Source: Buxus sempervirens (lineage: Eukaryota > Streptophyta > Magnoliopsida > Buxales > Buxaceae). From it: a stretch of DNA of 64,000 nt. The notes under the pieces are model-generated. The model was not told the DNA's origin. It did not search any database and saw nothing but the letters and a program-made list of their open reading frames with translations. The position numbers were made by a program, and so were the translations under genes. How positions within the stretch are numbered: position 1 is the stretch's first letter; each line of letters starts with the position of its first letter. The DNA is taken from NCBI GenBank assembly GCA_947561395.2, contig OX387189.1:19344329-19408328 (forward strand), given 5' to 3'. Shown piece after piece: positions 30,870 through 40,543 of the stretch.

Positions 30870-32031
30870 TGAAAGAGTAGGAGACTATTCTACAGGTCCT
30901 CGATCTACAACAATTTTGATCTTAACAATACGGAAACATACACACAGAATTTATACGAGGAAACCTGAATCCAGATCCAGGAAAAACCTCGAGTCTATAT
31001 GAGGCGACTAACCCTTAGAATCTCCACTATTAAATGAAAAGCAATTACAAAGGAAAACACACTTAACCTTTACAATTGAACTCACTCAACAGCAATCCAC
31101 AGCTCGAATCCACGAACTGTAACACAACTTGAATCCACAAGCTGCAATTCACGATCAATCCAGATCGTAACAATCACCTCAGAGCCCACTGAGATGATCC
31201 AATGCAATAGGAATCCACCTATGCATCCATAGCTCGATCACCAATCCAGGAGATCATACGATCATGTGAAGTTCCGAAATGAAGAAGAATCCTCAAACTT
31301 CAATTCCAGGAGATCTCTCTCAGATCTCCCCCTCACTCGATCACCGACTCTCTAAAGATGAATTGATTGAATCTCGAACACCTCAAGATCCAAATCGAAT
31401 TGATCAAAAGAAAAAGTCCTTTCTAAAAAATACAGCTCGTCTATTTAAAGAAGAAAAACTCAGATCGCATCGAGCGCTGGTGGCGTCGCCTTGCGATCGG
31501 GGTAGACGGCTGGAAGCGAACTCAAGTCCCGCTCAAATCCAAATTGACCCAGTTAAGGGCGCGCTGCCAGCGTGCTGCTAGCGGGAGGGAACGCGGCATG
31601 TGCACAACTGATTTTTAGATTCTTCAATCTTGCTCTGCGCTACCAGCGGCGTGTCGGCGTCGTCTTACGACGCAGGTGTGCGTTCTTTACTTTCAAAGCA
31701 CTGCATGACTCATGCGCTATCAGCGGCGTATCAGCGTCGCCTTACGACACAGGTGCGCGTTCTTTATTTTCAATGCGCTATTTCACTTATGCGCTGCCAG
31801 CGGAGTGGTAGCGGCGTTGTTCCTCGCAAGTGCCTTTACGAAATATTCTTTATTTAGAAAACCTTACATTTCCTTGAGCTACCAGCGAAGTGGTAGCTGT
31901 GTGGCAGCATCACCTTCCTCTTTACTAAATTCACAGAACTTACATTTTGATTCTGCACATCTTGAAGATTATTAGAAGATATAATTTGTCAAACATTTGC
32001 CATATAAGGAGTGTGAGTTTTCACACTTACA
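30870..32031 (-). mobile_element. Copia-like solo LTR, 1,162 bp, inside LTR1
   Basis: Minus-strand LTR with TG...CA ends (TGTAAGTGTGAAAAC at 32031, ending CTACTCTTTCA at 30870) and an exact 5-bp duplication AATCT (30865-30869 and 32032-32036). The 3' part contains the sequence style of plant Copia R-U5 (GAGGTTTTTCCTGGATC, TTTCCTCGTATAAATTC). There is no internal region and no PBS or PPT next to it, so it is a solo LTR left by LTR-LTR recombination. It carries the tandem array at 31637-31913. Confidence 0.9.
31637..31913 (-). repeat. About 80-bp tandem array with short hairpins in Copia-like LTR
   Basis: Units begin at 31637, 31712, 31791 and 31875 with GCGCTACCAGCGGCG, GCGCTATCAGCGGCG, GCGCTGCCAGCGGAG and GAGCTACCAGCGAAG. 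Several contain inverted arms (AGCTACCA with TGGTAGCT in the last, TCGTCTTACGACG in the first). The arrangement lies in U3 of the solo LTR. Function unknown. Confidence 0.75.
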
Positions 32032-32219
32032 AATCTTAAGATTCTTTAAGTTTTAATATTATTTTATTCTTTAAGATTGGTTTGTTAGAAGACACATGTC
32101 TTTTCTATTTTCTATTTTATTTTTGATTTAGTTTAATTGTTAAATATTTACAAAATATTATTATTTTATTCTTAGATTTCATTTTTATTTTTATTTTTTT
32201 TGTCCTTTCTTCAATTTTG

Positions 32220-32700
32220 CCACATGGGCAGATTTTTTGAGATTTTTGACTACTCATAACTTTTTCATTTGATATCCGATTTCAGCAAACTTAGTGGCGT
32301 TGGAATCAGATTAAAATCTTCTATCTACTGAGCTAGAGTTTGGCAACAAATTCGGGCTTTTTAGCAGAAGTGCAAAGTCGCGTCCCGGAGCCAGTTTTGC
32401 TCATATCTCCTTATCCGGGACTTCGATTCCAGCAAACTCAATTGCGTTGGAGTCGTGTCGATGCGCTCTTTCTGCTGATGTCCAATTGAGCAGCTAATTT
32501 GGAGTTTTGTAGAAAGTCGATTTCTGCTATTTCCAGACTTGACCAGCCCATAACTTCTTTATCTGGACTCCGATTTGAGCAAACTCAGTTGCGTTAGAAT
32601 CGTATCGAAGTCCTCTTTCCAATGGTATAAAGTTTAGTGGTCAATTTGTACCCGAACAAAAAGTCAAATTTTTGACCCCTTAGGTTTGACTTTTAATTTG
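32220..32700 (-). repeat. U3 tandem repeats of LTR1
   Basis: Three to four degenerate units of about 120-140 bp, each marked by GCAAACTTAGTGGCG / GCAAACTCAATTGCGTT / GCAAACTCAGTTGCGTT and TCGATTTCTGC-like blocks. The same unit type occurs near the start of LTR2, LTR3 and LTR7. Confidence 0.7.
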
Positions 32701-32747
32701 ACTTTTTATTTTCTTCATTTCAGGGGTGCAAAAATCAAGTGTCTACA

Positions 32748-34110
32748 TCAACAAATGAATGTCAAAAGCACAACAAAGAAGTGTGTGCACAATCCTAAAA
32801 AAGGTTGGTGTCCCGTGGGGCACAACTCTTAGACATACTTGTGTACGGAAGCACGTCTGAGTCCTGATCAACCCTTTGTCTTTCATTTGTTCTTTCATCT
32901 GCTCTTGCTGTTGGGCCACAGCAAAAAATTACAACTTGTCATCGAGGGCGAAATTTACATATTATTTACAAAATCTACAAAAGATTTGCCTTTAGGGCTG
33001 TCGAGAGCCCAAAAGGAGGGTACAAATTTGCTTCAAAGCAGGTAGGCTGAATTCCTAGACCTAGGGTTTTATGCCCCTATTATGATATGGCCCACTTCTG
33101 TCTGACCGTCTGATCTGACCGGCTTTCATCTGCTTAAAAGGCCAATCTAGACCCAGGGTGCTCCCAGAGGACTCAATGGGTCAAGGCCCATGGCTCACGT
33201 GACTCAATGCATGGATCTGGGGTGGCTCCCCTGATCAAACTTTGGTTGGCTTCCTAAATTAGGGCTAAGACAGCCCATGATCTAGGGTTTACTCAATTTG
33301 ATGCAAAAGGCGGGGGTTGTTGCCCCTGATGGACTCTTGGGTTTTAAATTGATTTTACTTTTATTATTTCCAAAATTCACATTCTCATTCACAAAATCCC
33401 GGTTTATTTAGAAACAATAGGTAGGAAAGGGGTACCTAGCTTGAGGCATCCGCTTACAAGGGTCTAAGCAAAGCACTAGACCCTCGCGTACCACGGCAAG
33501 AAACCAGTGGCGCTAAGAAATCCAGAAACCTGGGGAGATGGGTTTACCCTGCTTTCCTCGGCAAGCCACGGGAGCGTGGGACTAATACCATCCCAAGGAC
33601 AAGTTCATAGGAATCATAAGGGTGACTGCTAGAGAGGTCTAAGTTTTGGTGAAGAAGAGCACCATTCCTTCCATTTATTTAGAATCGGATCATCCATGCA
33701 ATCCCCCTCATGCATGTCACCCCATGTAGTAATTAAAGCCAGATAAAACTCAACCACGGTGTGGTGGGTGCCTGTGTGTGCAGTTGGGCTGAGTGCTGTG
33801 TCTAATTAGGTGAGTTTTGATTTGGATATTTTATTGATAAAGGGTTCCTTGCTGTCTTTTTATAGTGAAGTGCAAAATTGGCACGCAATACAATGTTCTG
33901 GGAGAGTCCCTAAGTAAGTGGAGGGGTCACAGCGGTCGCACTTAAAATCCACAAGCCTTAGGCAATTATCTTGTCATTTGTGAAAGGACTCCCTAGAACA
34001 CGTAGTTACGCGTATTCTACATTTCACTAAAGAAAAACAAGTAGTTACTAAACCAATTTATACCCACCTAAGCTGACTCTTTTAAACCAGGGTCTGGCGG
34101 TGTTGAGAGA
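32748..34110 (-). other. Leader of the element primed at 34111, non-coding
   Basis: About 1.36 kb between LTR1's start and the PBS next to LTR2. No credible frame, no clear repeat. In the minus direction it follows LTR2 and the PBS and so is the untranslated leader of that element, cut by LTR1. The sequence before LTR1 is not a polypurine tract, so LTR1 is not the 3' LTR of LTR2's element. Confidence 0.6.
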
Positions 34111-34128
34111 TCCCCAGCGGAGTCGCCA
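34111..34128 (-). other. Primer binding site
   Basis: Minus strand TGGCGACTCCGCTGGGGA, 3 nt after the end of LTR2 (...GCGCACA, AGC, PBS). It starts TGG as expected for pairing with a tRNA CCA end. This PBS type is the one I associate with Tat/Ogre elements (tRNA-Arg); the tRNA identity is from memory of the family, not tested here. Confidence 0.8.
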
Positions 34129-34731
34129 AGCTGTGCGCATGGACTCTCGCACGAGCAGGGCACACGTGGAGTGCGTGTCTCGGGGGATTAGGAGTCGCCA
34201 CTGCCTGATTGGGTGCAGGCAGACACCAAGGTGCCTGGTCATGTCTATTTAAGTGGTCTGCGACTTTTTGGAGATTCCGACCAAGTTCTTGGTTATGGTC
34301 CGGGGAAGTCCCAGGACACCACGGTTCGCCCTGTCGGTTGACGGGTCCCTCGGGTTTCCCTGGTTCAAGTCAACTAAATCTAACCCTATTTCCTGGGCCA
34401 AACATGCACAGTTTAAGTCTGAGTGGAGACCACCAAAGGTGTGGGTCCCCTTCTTTTTATTTAATTTTATCTTTTAATCCCTTAGTGAAATGGGTCTGAT
34501 ATGGGCCCCGTTGGAAGGCCCATTGGATTCCATGTTGGGCTTAAGTCAAGCCCAAGGGCCATCTAGGGTTACGTCGGATAACCCCATTAGTTGGATTTGG
34601 TTGTTTGGTTTGGAGGTTAATTAAATATACAAAAATTGGTGAGTTCAAGATTTTTAAGGCCCATTGGGCTTGGGAGATGGTCCAAGAAATTAATCAAATC
34701 GCCCTTGGTGCTCGTCGTTGAAATGGTCCTT

Positions 34732-35126
34732 TTTTTTTTTTTGCAAAGTAAGTAAATAATATATAAAAAAGGGAAGAATATACAACATAAGAGCTTCACC
34801 CCACCCTGTGGCGCAAGCTACCAGAGCCAAAGCTCACAATTACAGAAACACAACCCCCCCCCCAACCTACACGAAATCACATAATCACACCTTACACATT
34901 CCAATTTCTCACCACCTGCTGCTCCAAAGGGGTGGCCTTTAGTCGCACCCTCGCTGTGATGATCTTGTCCCTGACATCATGAATAATGTGGTTAAGAACC
35001 ACTTGATGTGGTAGGAAACTATTGTTGAACGTTCTCCTGTTCCTTTCCCTCCATATATGATAAATTGTTGCTGTAAAGGATAGCTTCATTACTACGTGGC
35101 GAAAGGATAGCTTCATTGCTATGAGG
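34732..35126 (-). mobile_element. 5'-truncated LINE (copy Q) inside LTR2
   Basis: 395-bp LINE 3' end, minus strand, with poly-T at its left and an exact 16-bp duplication CGTTGAAATGGTCCTT (34716-34731 and 35127-35142). It codes for the last residues of ORF2 (TIYHIWRERNRRTF, stop near 34895). At its 5' end AAAGGATAGCTTCATT is present twice (about 35077 and 35102), a small junction duplication. Confidence 0.93.
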
Positions 35127-35852
35127 CGTTGAAATGGTCCTTGGTTTGGGCTGGACGAGATGTGGGCCCCGTTGGAAGGCCCACAAAGCTTTGTTGGGCC
35201 CGAGTGGGCCCAAGTCTCACAAAAGAGGGCCCGGGTTGACCTAGAGGCCCTAAGGGATCTTATTAACATGATTTGGGTTGAAACACGTGGGCCAAGACCC
35301 AAAGAAACGAAAATTGGGGGTTGACTAGGTCTGTCCGCACATATAGTGCGGACAGGCTTGGTCCGCACTATATCAGGGGATCCAGCTCAAATCCCCAAGA
35401 ATTCCGAAACTACAGGGGGGGCTATGGTCGCCCACCTCCCAAGGATATTTGCAAACTGCTGTGGGTCTCTGAGCAGACCCACAGTGGCTTCAATGATACA
35501 CTTTTGGCCAAAACACCACTTTTCAAGCTGGGTTTTCGAAGGAAAAGAAGTGGAGAAGCTTGGGGCTTCTCCCACCTCCCGGAATCGACGCTCAAGGTCT
35601 GTTGTAGGGGCCCTAGAAGCCCCCATTTCTGGTGCTAATGGGTATCTTCCTTCTCCTCCATGAGGAGAGAAGAAACAAGGCCCAATCGGCCTCGATCACA
35701 AAAAGAAGAAAAGAAGAAGAGAAGTTCAAGGGGTATTTTGGGTATAAAGGGAAGGTTGGGAGGTGAGGGAATGGCTTCAGGTGGTTAATGGACGTGGGGG
35801 ACCAGTAGGGACAAAGGGTAGAACAAGCCTCTTGCAATGGAGGATGTGGGCC

Positions 35853-35862
35853 CTATTTATAG
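35853..35862 (-). promoter_or_regulatory. TATA box of LTR2
   Basis: Minus-strand CTATAAATAG followed by GGGCCCAC, the same arrangement as in LTR7 (CTATAAATAGGGGCCCAC). Palindromic words flank it at 35905-36045 and 35335-35385. Confidence 0.7.
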
Positions 35863-36169
35863 AGAAAGACAAGCCAAATCTGCAGATAGTAAATGGATTG
35901 GCCCTGTCCACATACTAAGTGCGGACGGATTTTGCATGTGCGCTATCGCGGCGAAATCTGCCATGTGGCATTGTGGATAACGATGGATCCACATAGTATG
36001 TGTGGACGAGGTGCATCCGCACATACTATGTGGACAACACCTTTTAAATGGGCGAATATCAAATCTTATCCCATTTTTGAGAATTTTATCCTTTTTTTTT
36101 ATTTATTTTAAATATAAAAATCGAGATATTTTTATAAAAATTAATATTTTATTTGTTTTGTTCTTTTCT

Positions 36170-36650
36170 GCTCTTTTGCCACGGGGCAGTTTTTCTGAAA
36201 CTTTGACCTACCATAACTCTTTCATCCGATGTCCGATTTTAGCAAACTTAGTGGCATTAGAATCAGGTCGAGATTCCCTATCCACTAAGCTAGAGTATGG
36301 CAGCAAATTCTGGTTTTTAGGAGAAGTGCAAAACTGCGTCCCGGAATCCAGTTTTGCTTATATTTCCTTCTTCGGGACTCCGATTTCGGCAAACTCAGTT
36401 GCGCCGGAATTGTGTCGGGATCCTCTATCTACTGGGGTCAGTTTGGGCAGCTGAATTAGGCTTGAGTAGAAAGGCAATTTCTGCTCCTTTAAGTTTGACC
36501 AGCCCATAACTTCTTTATTCATACCCCGATTTGAGCAAACTCAGTTGCATTAGAATCGTGTCGGAATTCTTTATTCAATGGGAAGAAGTATGGCAGCAGA
36601 TTTGCACCAGATCAAAAAGTCAACTTTTGGCCCCTCAGGGTTTTGACTTT
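36170..36650 (-). repeat. U3 tandem repeats of LTR2
   Basis: Three units of about 120-140 bp on the model of LTR1: plus-strand TTTAGCAAACTTAGTGGC, GGCAAACTCAGTTGCGCC, GAGCAAACTCAGTTGC mark the units, each followed by a GTCGGGATCCTCTAT-like block. Confidence 0.7.
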
Positions 36651-36712
36651 TTGCTTAGGGTTTTCGTTTTCTACATTTCTTGGAGGTGCAAAAATGAGGT
36701 GTTGACAAATAT

Positions 36713-36994
36713 ATCAAAACAGCAAGTGGAAGTAGGTGAATGTGTGTTAGAGACATTTATCATGTGAGGAGGCAATATGAACACATTTAAAGAAAAGGGA
36801 ATGGGGGATTTAAGGGTACAATGGATGCATAAAATAGGGGAACATGCTCCCCTCAAAATAGACACACAAATGACCCATTAGCATGGCTTTTCGACCATCA
36901 AAATGATGCCACTCTCCTCCCATTCAAACCAATGATCTCCCCTTACTATGGAAGTCTTAAGGAGGCCAAGAAATGAAGAGGAAAAGGTGAGGAA
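36713..36994 (-). mobile_element. Piece of LTR3 left of LINE N
   Basis: About 280 bp between LTR2's presumed duplication and the LINE N target. It is non-coding and probably the R-U5 side of LTR3, because LINE N split one sequence here (ACAGCAGAAATAACAT occurs at 36995-37010 and 48381-48396). Its further 3' part was displaced by LTR2. Confidence 0.55.
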
Positions 36995-37183
36995 ACAGCA
37001 GAAATAACATTTTTTTTTTTTGGAAAGTAAGAAAGATTCCATTCAAGAAGAAAAAGCAAGAGAAGAGTATGTACAAGCAATGAGTGGGCATACCCACCGA
37101 ACAATGTAAGGAGCAATCAGCACTTTACTAGTAAACATGATACATGATACCGTCAAGCCAACTAAAGAAGTCAAAACCCAGCA

Positions 37184-39090
37184 TTAAATGAAGGTACATT
37201 TAAGGTTCCAGTTCAGGATGATCTGCCTATGATAAGCATTGTCACTGAGGACAAATTGACGACCAGCAAGTCTGTATGAGATGTCCTGTGTAATAAACTT
37301 ACACACCTCTTCTTCGGGCAAGGCCGAGTTCTTAAAGACTCTTCGATTCCTCTCACACCATATGTGGTACACAGCAGCAGACAAAGAAAGCCTTCGTAAG
37401 AGGTGGAGAGTGGATTTGGTACACCATGACGTACCAGCATCAACAATGAGGTTCCAAGGAGGGATGAGGGTAGAGGCAGCAAGACCATTCTTGTTCAAGA
37501 GAAACCTCCAAATATGAGAGCTGTAGTCGCATTGGAAGAAAAGATGGGAGATTGATTCGTTACCTTTACGGCAAAGCACACCCACCGCATTTTGAATGGT
37601 ACCCCAGCTGAGAAGTCTATCCTTAGTGAGGAGCGCACTCCTTATGGCAAGCCATATCACAAACGCATGCCTGGGAATATTGCAGGAAAACCAGACTAAC
37701 CTGGCCGAAGGCAGAGATGGTCGGCTAGCTTCTAAAGCTTTGTAGGTGGCACTGATACTGAACAGTCCAGAATGGGAGAGGGTCCAAATGACCCTGTCTT
37801 CAATGTCTGGATTAGGCTTTGGCAGATCCTGAAGCCTTGCCCAAACGTCAATCAGGTCCAAGGAAGTAGCAATGGGGGAATCCCATTCATCGTTGTTGAT
37901 AAGGTCTTGAACCAAAGCATCGTCTGGATACCCTGAATCATAGATCAATCTCCTGCCAAATCTAGCAGCTAAAGGACCAAGAGGATGCCAATGATCATAC
38001 CAGATTGATGTATTTCTCCCGTTGTTGATTATGTGCTTTGTATACCTGGAGACAGTATCCCTTTGCTTCAGAGTTTTTCTCCACACCCAAGAGGCCGTGG
38101 AGGGGATTGGTACAGTCCAAAAGTTTCTTCCACGGAGAAGATTGCTATTAACCCAGGAAACCCAAAGATTGGCAGCCTTGCTTCCCACAAGCCATGCTTG
38201 TCTTAACACGGCACACTTATTCCATAGGTGAAGATTGAAGACCCCCAAACCTCCTTGGTCAATAGGCGAACAGACATGATCCCATCTAACCTTAGAGATC
38301 TTAGCATCTTGGGCAGTTCCAGACCATAAGAAGTGCCTACAAATTTTCTCCATCTTGTAGATTACTTCCTTGGGAAGAATGAAGACAGACATCCAATAAA
38401 CCGCAATGGAAAACAGGACTGACTTAACCAGCAGTAGGCGCCCTGCATATGACAAATGCCTACCTTGCCAGGACTGAGTACGGGTTGTAAGCTTTTGGAG
38501 AAGAAGCTCACAATCACTAGCAGTCAAACGAGTAAAGATGAGAGGCAACCCCAAATACTTTACAGGTATATGGCCTTCCTTGAAACCCAGAATCTGCAAA
38601 ATTCTACACTTTACACTGTCAGTAATGCCTGCCATGAACACAGCACTTTTCTCCTTATTAACAATCAAGCCTGATAACCTGCCAAATAGGGTAAGAGTCG
38701 TGGAGACACAATTAATGGAGTTAATGTCCCCATGAGAGAATATGAACAGGTCGTCAGCGAAACACAGCTGCTTGATAGATGGTTCGATGCATTTGGGATG
38801 GGGTCGGAAATTCACAGCAGTCTTATCCTTCAAAACCTTGTCAAACAGCTCCATAACAAGGACAAATAAGTATGGAGAAATAGGGTCACCTTGTCTGAGG
38901 CCTTTTCCCCCCTTGAAGAAACCTTCCATACTACCATTAATCATAACCGAAAAGGAAGCTGTAGAGACACATTCCATGACCCAAGAGATGAACTGAGGGG
39001 GAAACTTGAATCCTTTGAGGACCACTTCAACACAATGCCAGTCAATAGAATCAAAGGCTTTCTTTAATATCAATCTTGAGGGTGCACCTG
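37184..39090 (-). pseudogene. LINE ORF2 second half (RT and zf-RVT), copy N
   Basis: Open without a stop from the O junction (KKAFDSIDWHCVEVVLKGF) to the stop at 37184. RT: GLRQGDPISPYLF, FADDLFIFS (near 38755). zf-RVT: GVLCRKGNESISHLFFQC near 37560, where the first cysteine of the usual C-x2-C is glycine; then YHIWCERNRRVF. It joins in reading to the half at 44140. The gene is disrupted only by O, apart from the cysteine change. Confidence 0.88.
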
Positions 39091-40543
39091 ATCCCGCTGA
39101 CCCCATTACTTGTGACGCTGAGATGGACAGCTCTTCTCAACATATTTTGGGCAATGTTCAGCTTGCTCAGACTTCGGTCCAGCCAAATATGGCATGGTCC
39201 TCTTTGTTCTCATCAGCTAATCGTGTTCAAACAAGATTGGCTTTCCACAAGCCAGTAATAAGTGAAGGCAAAATCACTGTTAAGCCCCCACCTGAAATTG
39301 CTGCTGAGGGTGCCAAGCTATGGTCTGAATGCCTTGTGGGGCATTTTTTGGACAAAAAACTTCCTGTTGCAGTGGTTAGAAGTTTAGCTAGCCGATTGTG
39401 GGGTAAGTTAGGCCAGGTCCAGACGATTGAACTTGGTGAGGGCTTCTTCATCTTCACTTTCTCCAATTCTCAAGTTCGTGAAAGGGTGCTTCAGTCTGCT
39501 CCATGGCACTTTGGAGGGAAATTGCTTATTCTCAGAAATTGGGAGCCCAACTTACAAATGGTCAAAGCTCAATTGCAGAAGGTACCCATTTGGGTTAAGC
39601 TCTTTGATGTGCCTATTGAGTATTGGACCCCATCAGGGCTAAGCTACATTGCCAGTGGTGTGGGACATCCCCTTTCATTGGATGAAACAACTGAAAAAAG
39701 AACGAAGCTTCACTTTGCTCGGGTTTGTGTGGAAATTGATGCGGCTTGCCAATTCCCTAGCTCTATCTCTTTGGACACTGGTGTGGAAATCCTGGAAATT
39801 AATGTTGAATATGCATGGAAGCCCCACAAGTGTAGTTCATGTGACACTTTCGGCCACTCTGATGCTAACTGTCCAAAGACCACTAAGAAGTGGGTACCAA
39901 CGGGGAGAGTGTTACAAGATGTTTTCGCAAACGATGATGCTTGCCAATGGGGAGAGTGTTACAAGATGTTTTCGCAAACGATGATGCTTGCCACCAAACC
40001 CATGAAGTTGTTGATGCTACTCGTGCAGGTGACACTAGTGATATCCAAGCTCAAGCCCAGCAGTGGCATTGCATCAATAGCAAAGGTAAGGAGGTCATTT
40101 GTAATGAAGGTGGAGAAGCAAGTAACACCTTGGACACTGAACCATCGTCGCTGCCAATGGAGCAAGACCAGCAGGTTGTAGGGGCTGACTATATGGTCTC
40201 AAATGATGAGCAAGACCAGCACGCTGTTGTGGCTAACAATTGGGTATCAAATGTTGAACAATGCGATACATGTCAAGCAAGCATAACCCCGGAATCTGTG
40301 GAGCGTCATAATTCTTCATCTTCACCTGTGCAGCAAGGTTCAATCTCCATTACTCCTAATAGGTTTGAACTTCCTGATATCGACAATCAAGTCCAGCATG
40401 TGTCTTCATCTTCGTCCTCATCTCGAAAGAAGAATAAGAGGAAGAAGAAGATACTCGTCGATGAGGTCGCCATGAAGTTTGCTAATAGACAACCTGTTAC
40501 AAAGGTTCGGGGTAATGGTAGTAATGCTCACTCCCATCCATGA
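39091..40543 (+). pseudogene. LINE ORF1, copy O, with 47-bp tandem duplication
   Basis: First methionine inside the element is at 39123. DUF4283-like domain (PPPEIAAEGAKLWSECLVGH to LHFARVCVEID, about 39285-39740), zinc knuckle CSSCDTFGHSDANC (near 39835). At 39902-39948 and 39949-39995 a 47-bp segment is present twice, which shifts the frame; the downstream frame then runs through a polar region to KKNKRKKKILVDEVAMK (40425-40477) and ends at TGA 40541-40543, overlapping the ORF2 ATG by 4 nt. The frame before the duplication reads on to 40181 in the wrong phase. Confidence 0.87.

Larger units (their letters stand above)
28854..32747 (-). mobile_element. Tat/Ogre-like LTR (LTR1)
   Basis: Minus-strand LTR starting at 32747 with TGTAGACACTTGATTTTTGC, a form typical of plant Tat-lineage LTRs, and ending near 28854 (...GACCACA). 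It holds a U3 tandem repeat (32220-32700), a TATA box (30707-30715), a palindromic-word cluster downstream (29581-29690) and a PBS-like decamer TGGCGACTCC in U5 (28926-28935). Without the inserted Copia-like LTR and its duplication it is about 2.7 kb, close to LTR2. The gag at 26.5-27.8 kb is on its downstream side, so this is probably the 5' LTR of that element. The U5 end is inferred. Confidence 0.8.
34132..36707 (-). mobile_element. Tat/Ogre-like LTR (LTR2), 5' LTR
   Basis: 2,576 bp including a nested LINE (34732-35126). It begins TGTCAACACCTCATTTTTGC at 36707 and ends ...GCGCACA at 34132, next to the PBS, so it is a 5' LTR. It contains U3 tandem repeats (36170-36650), a TATA box (35853-35862), palindromic words GTCCGCACATA on both sides of it, and a PBS-like decamer in U5 (34191-34200). 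A presumed 5-bp duplication is AATAT at 36708-36712; its partner was not found. It appears to have inserted in LTR3. Confidence 0.85.

Noticed and set aside
32748-34110. A gene in the long non-coding stretch between LTR1 and the PBS
   Set aside because: Only short frames with no start context or domain; the position after a PBS makes it a leader.
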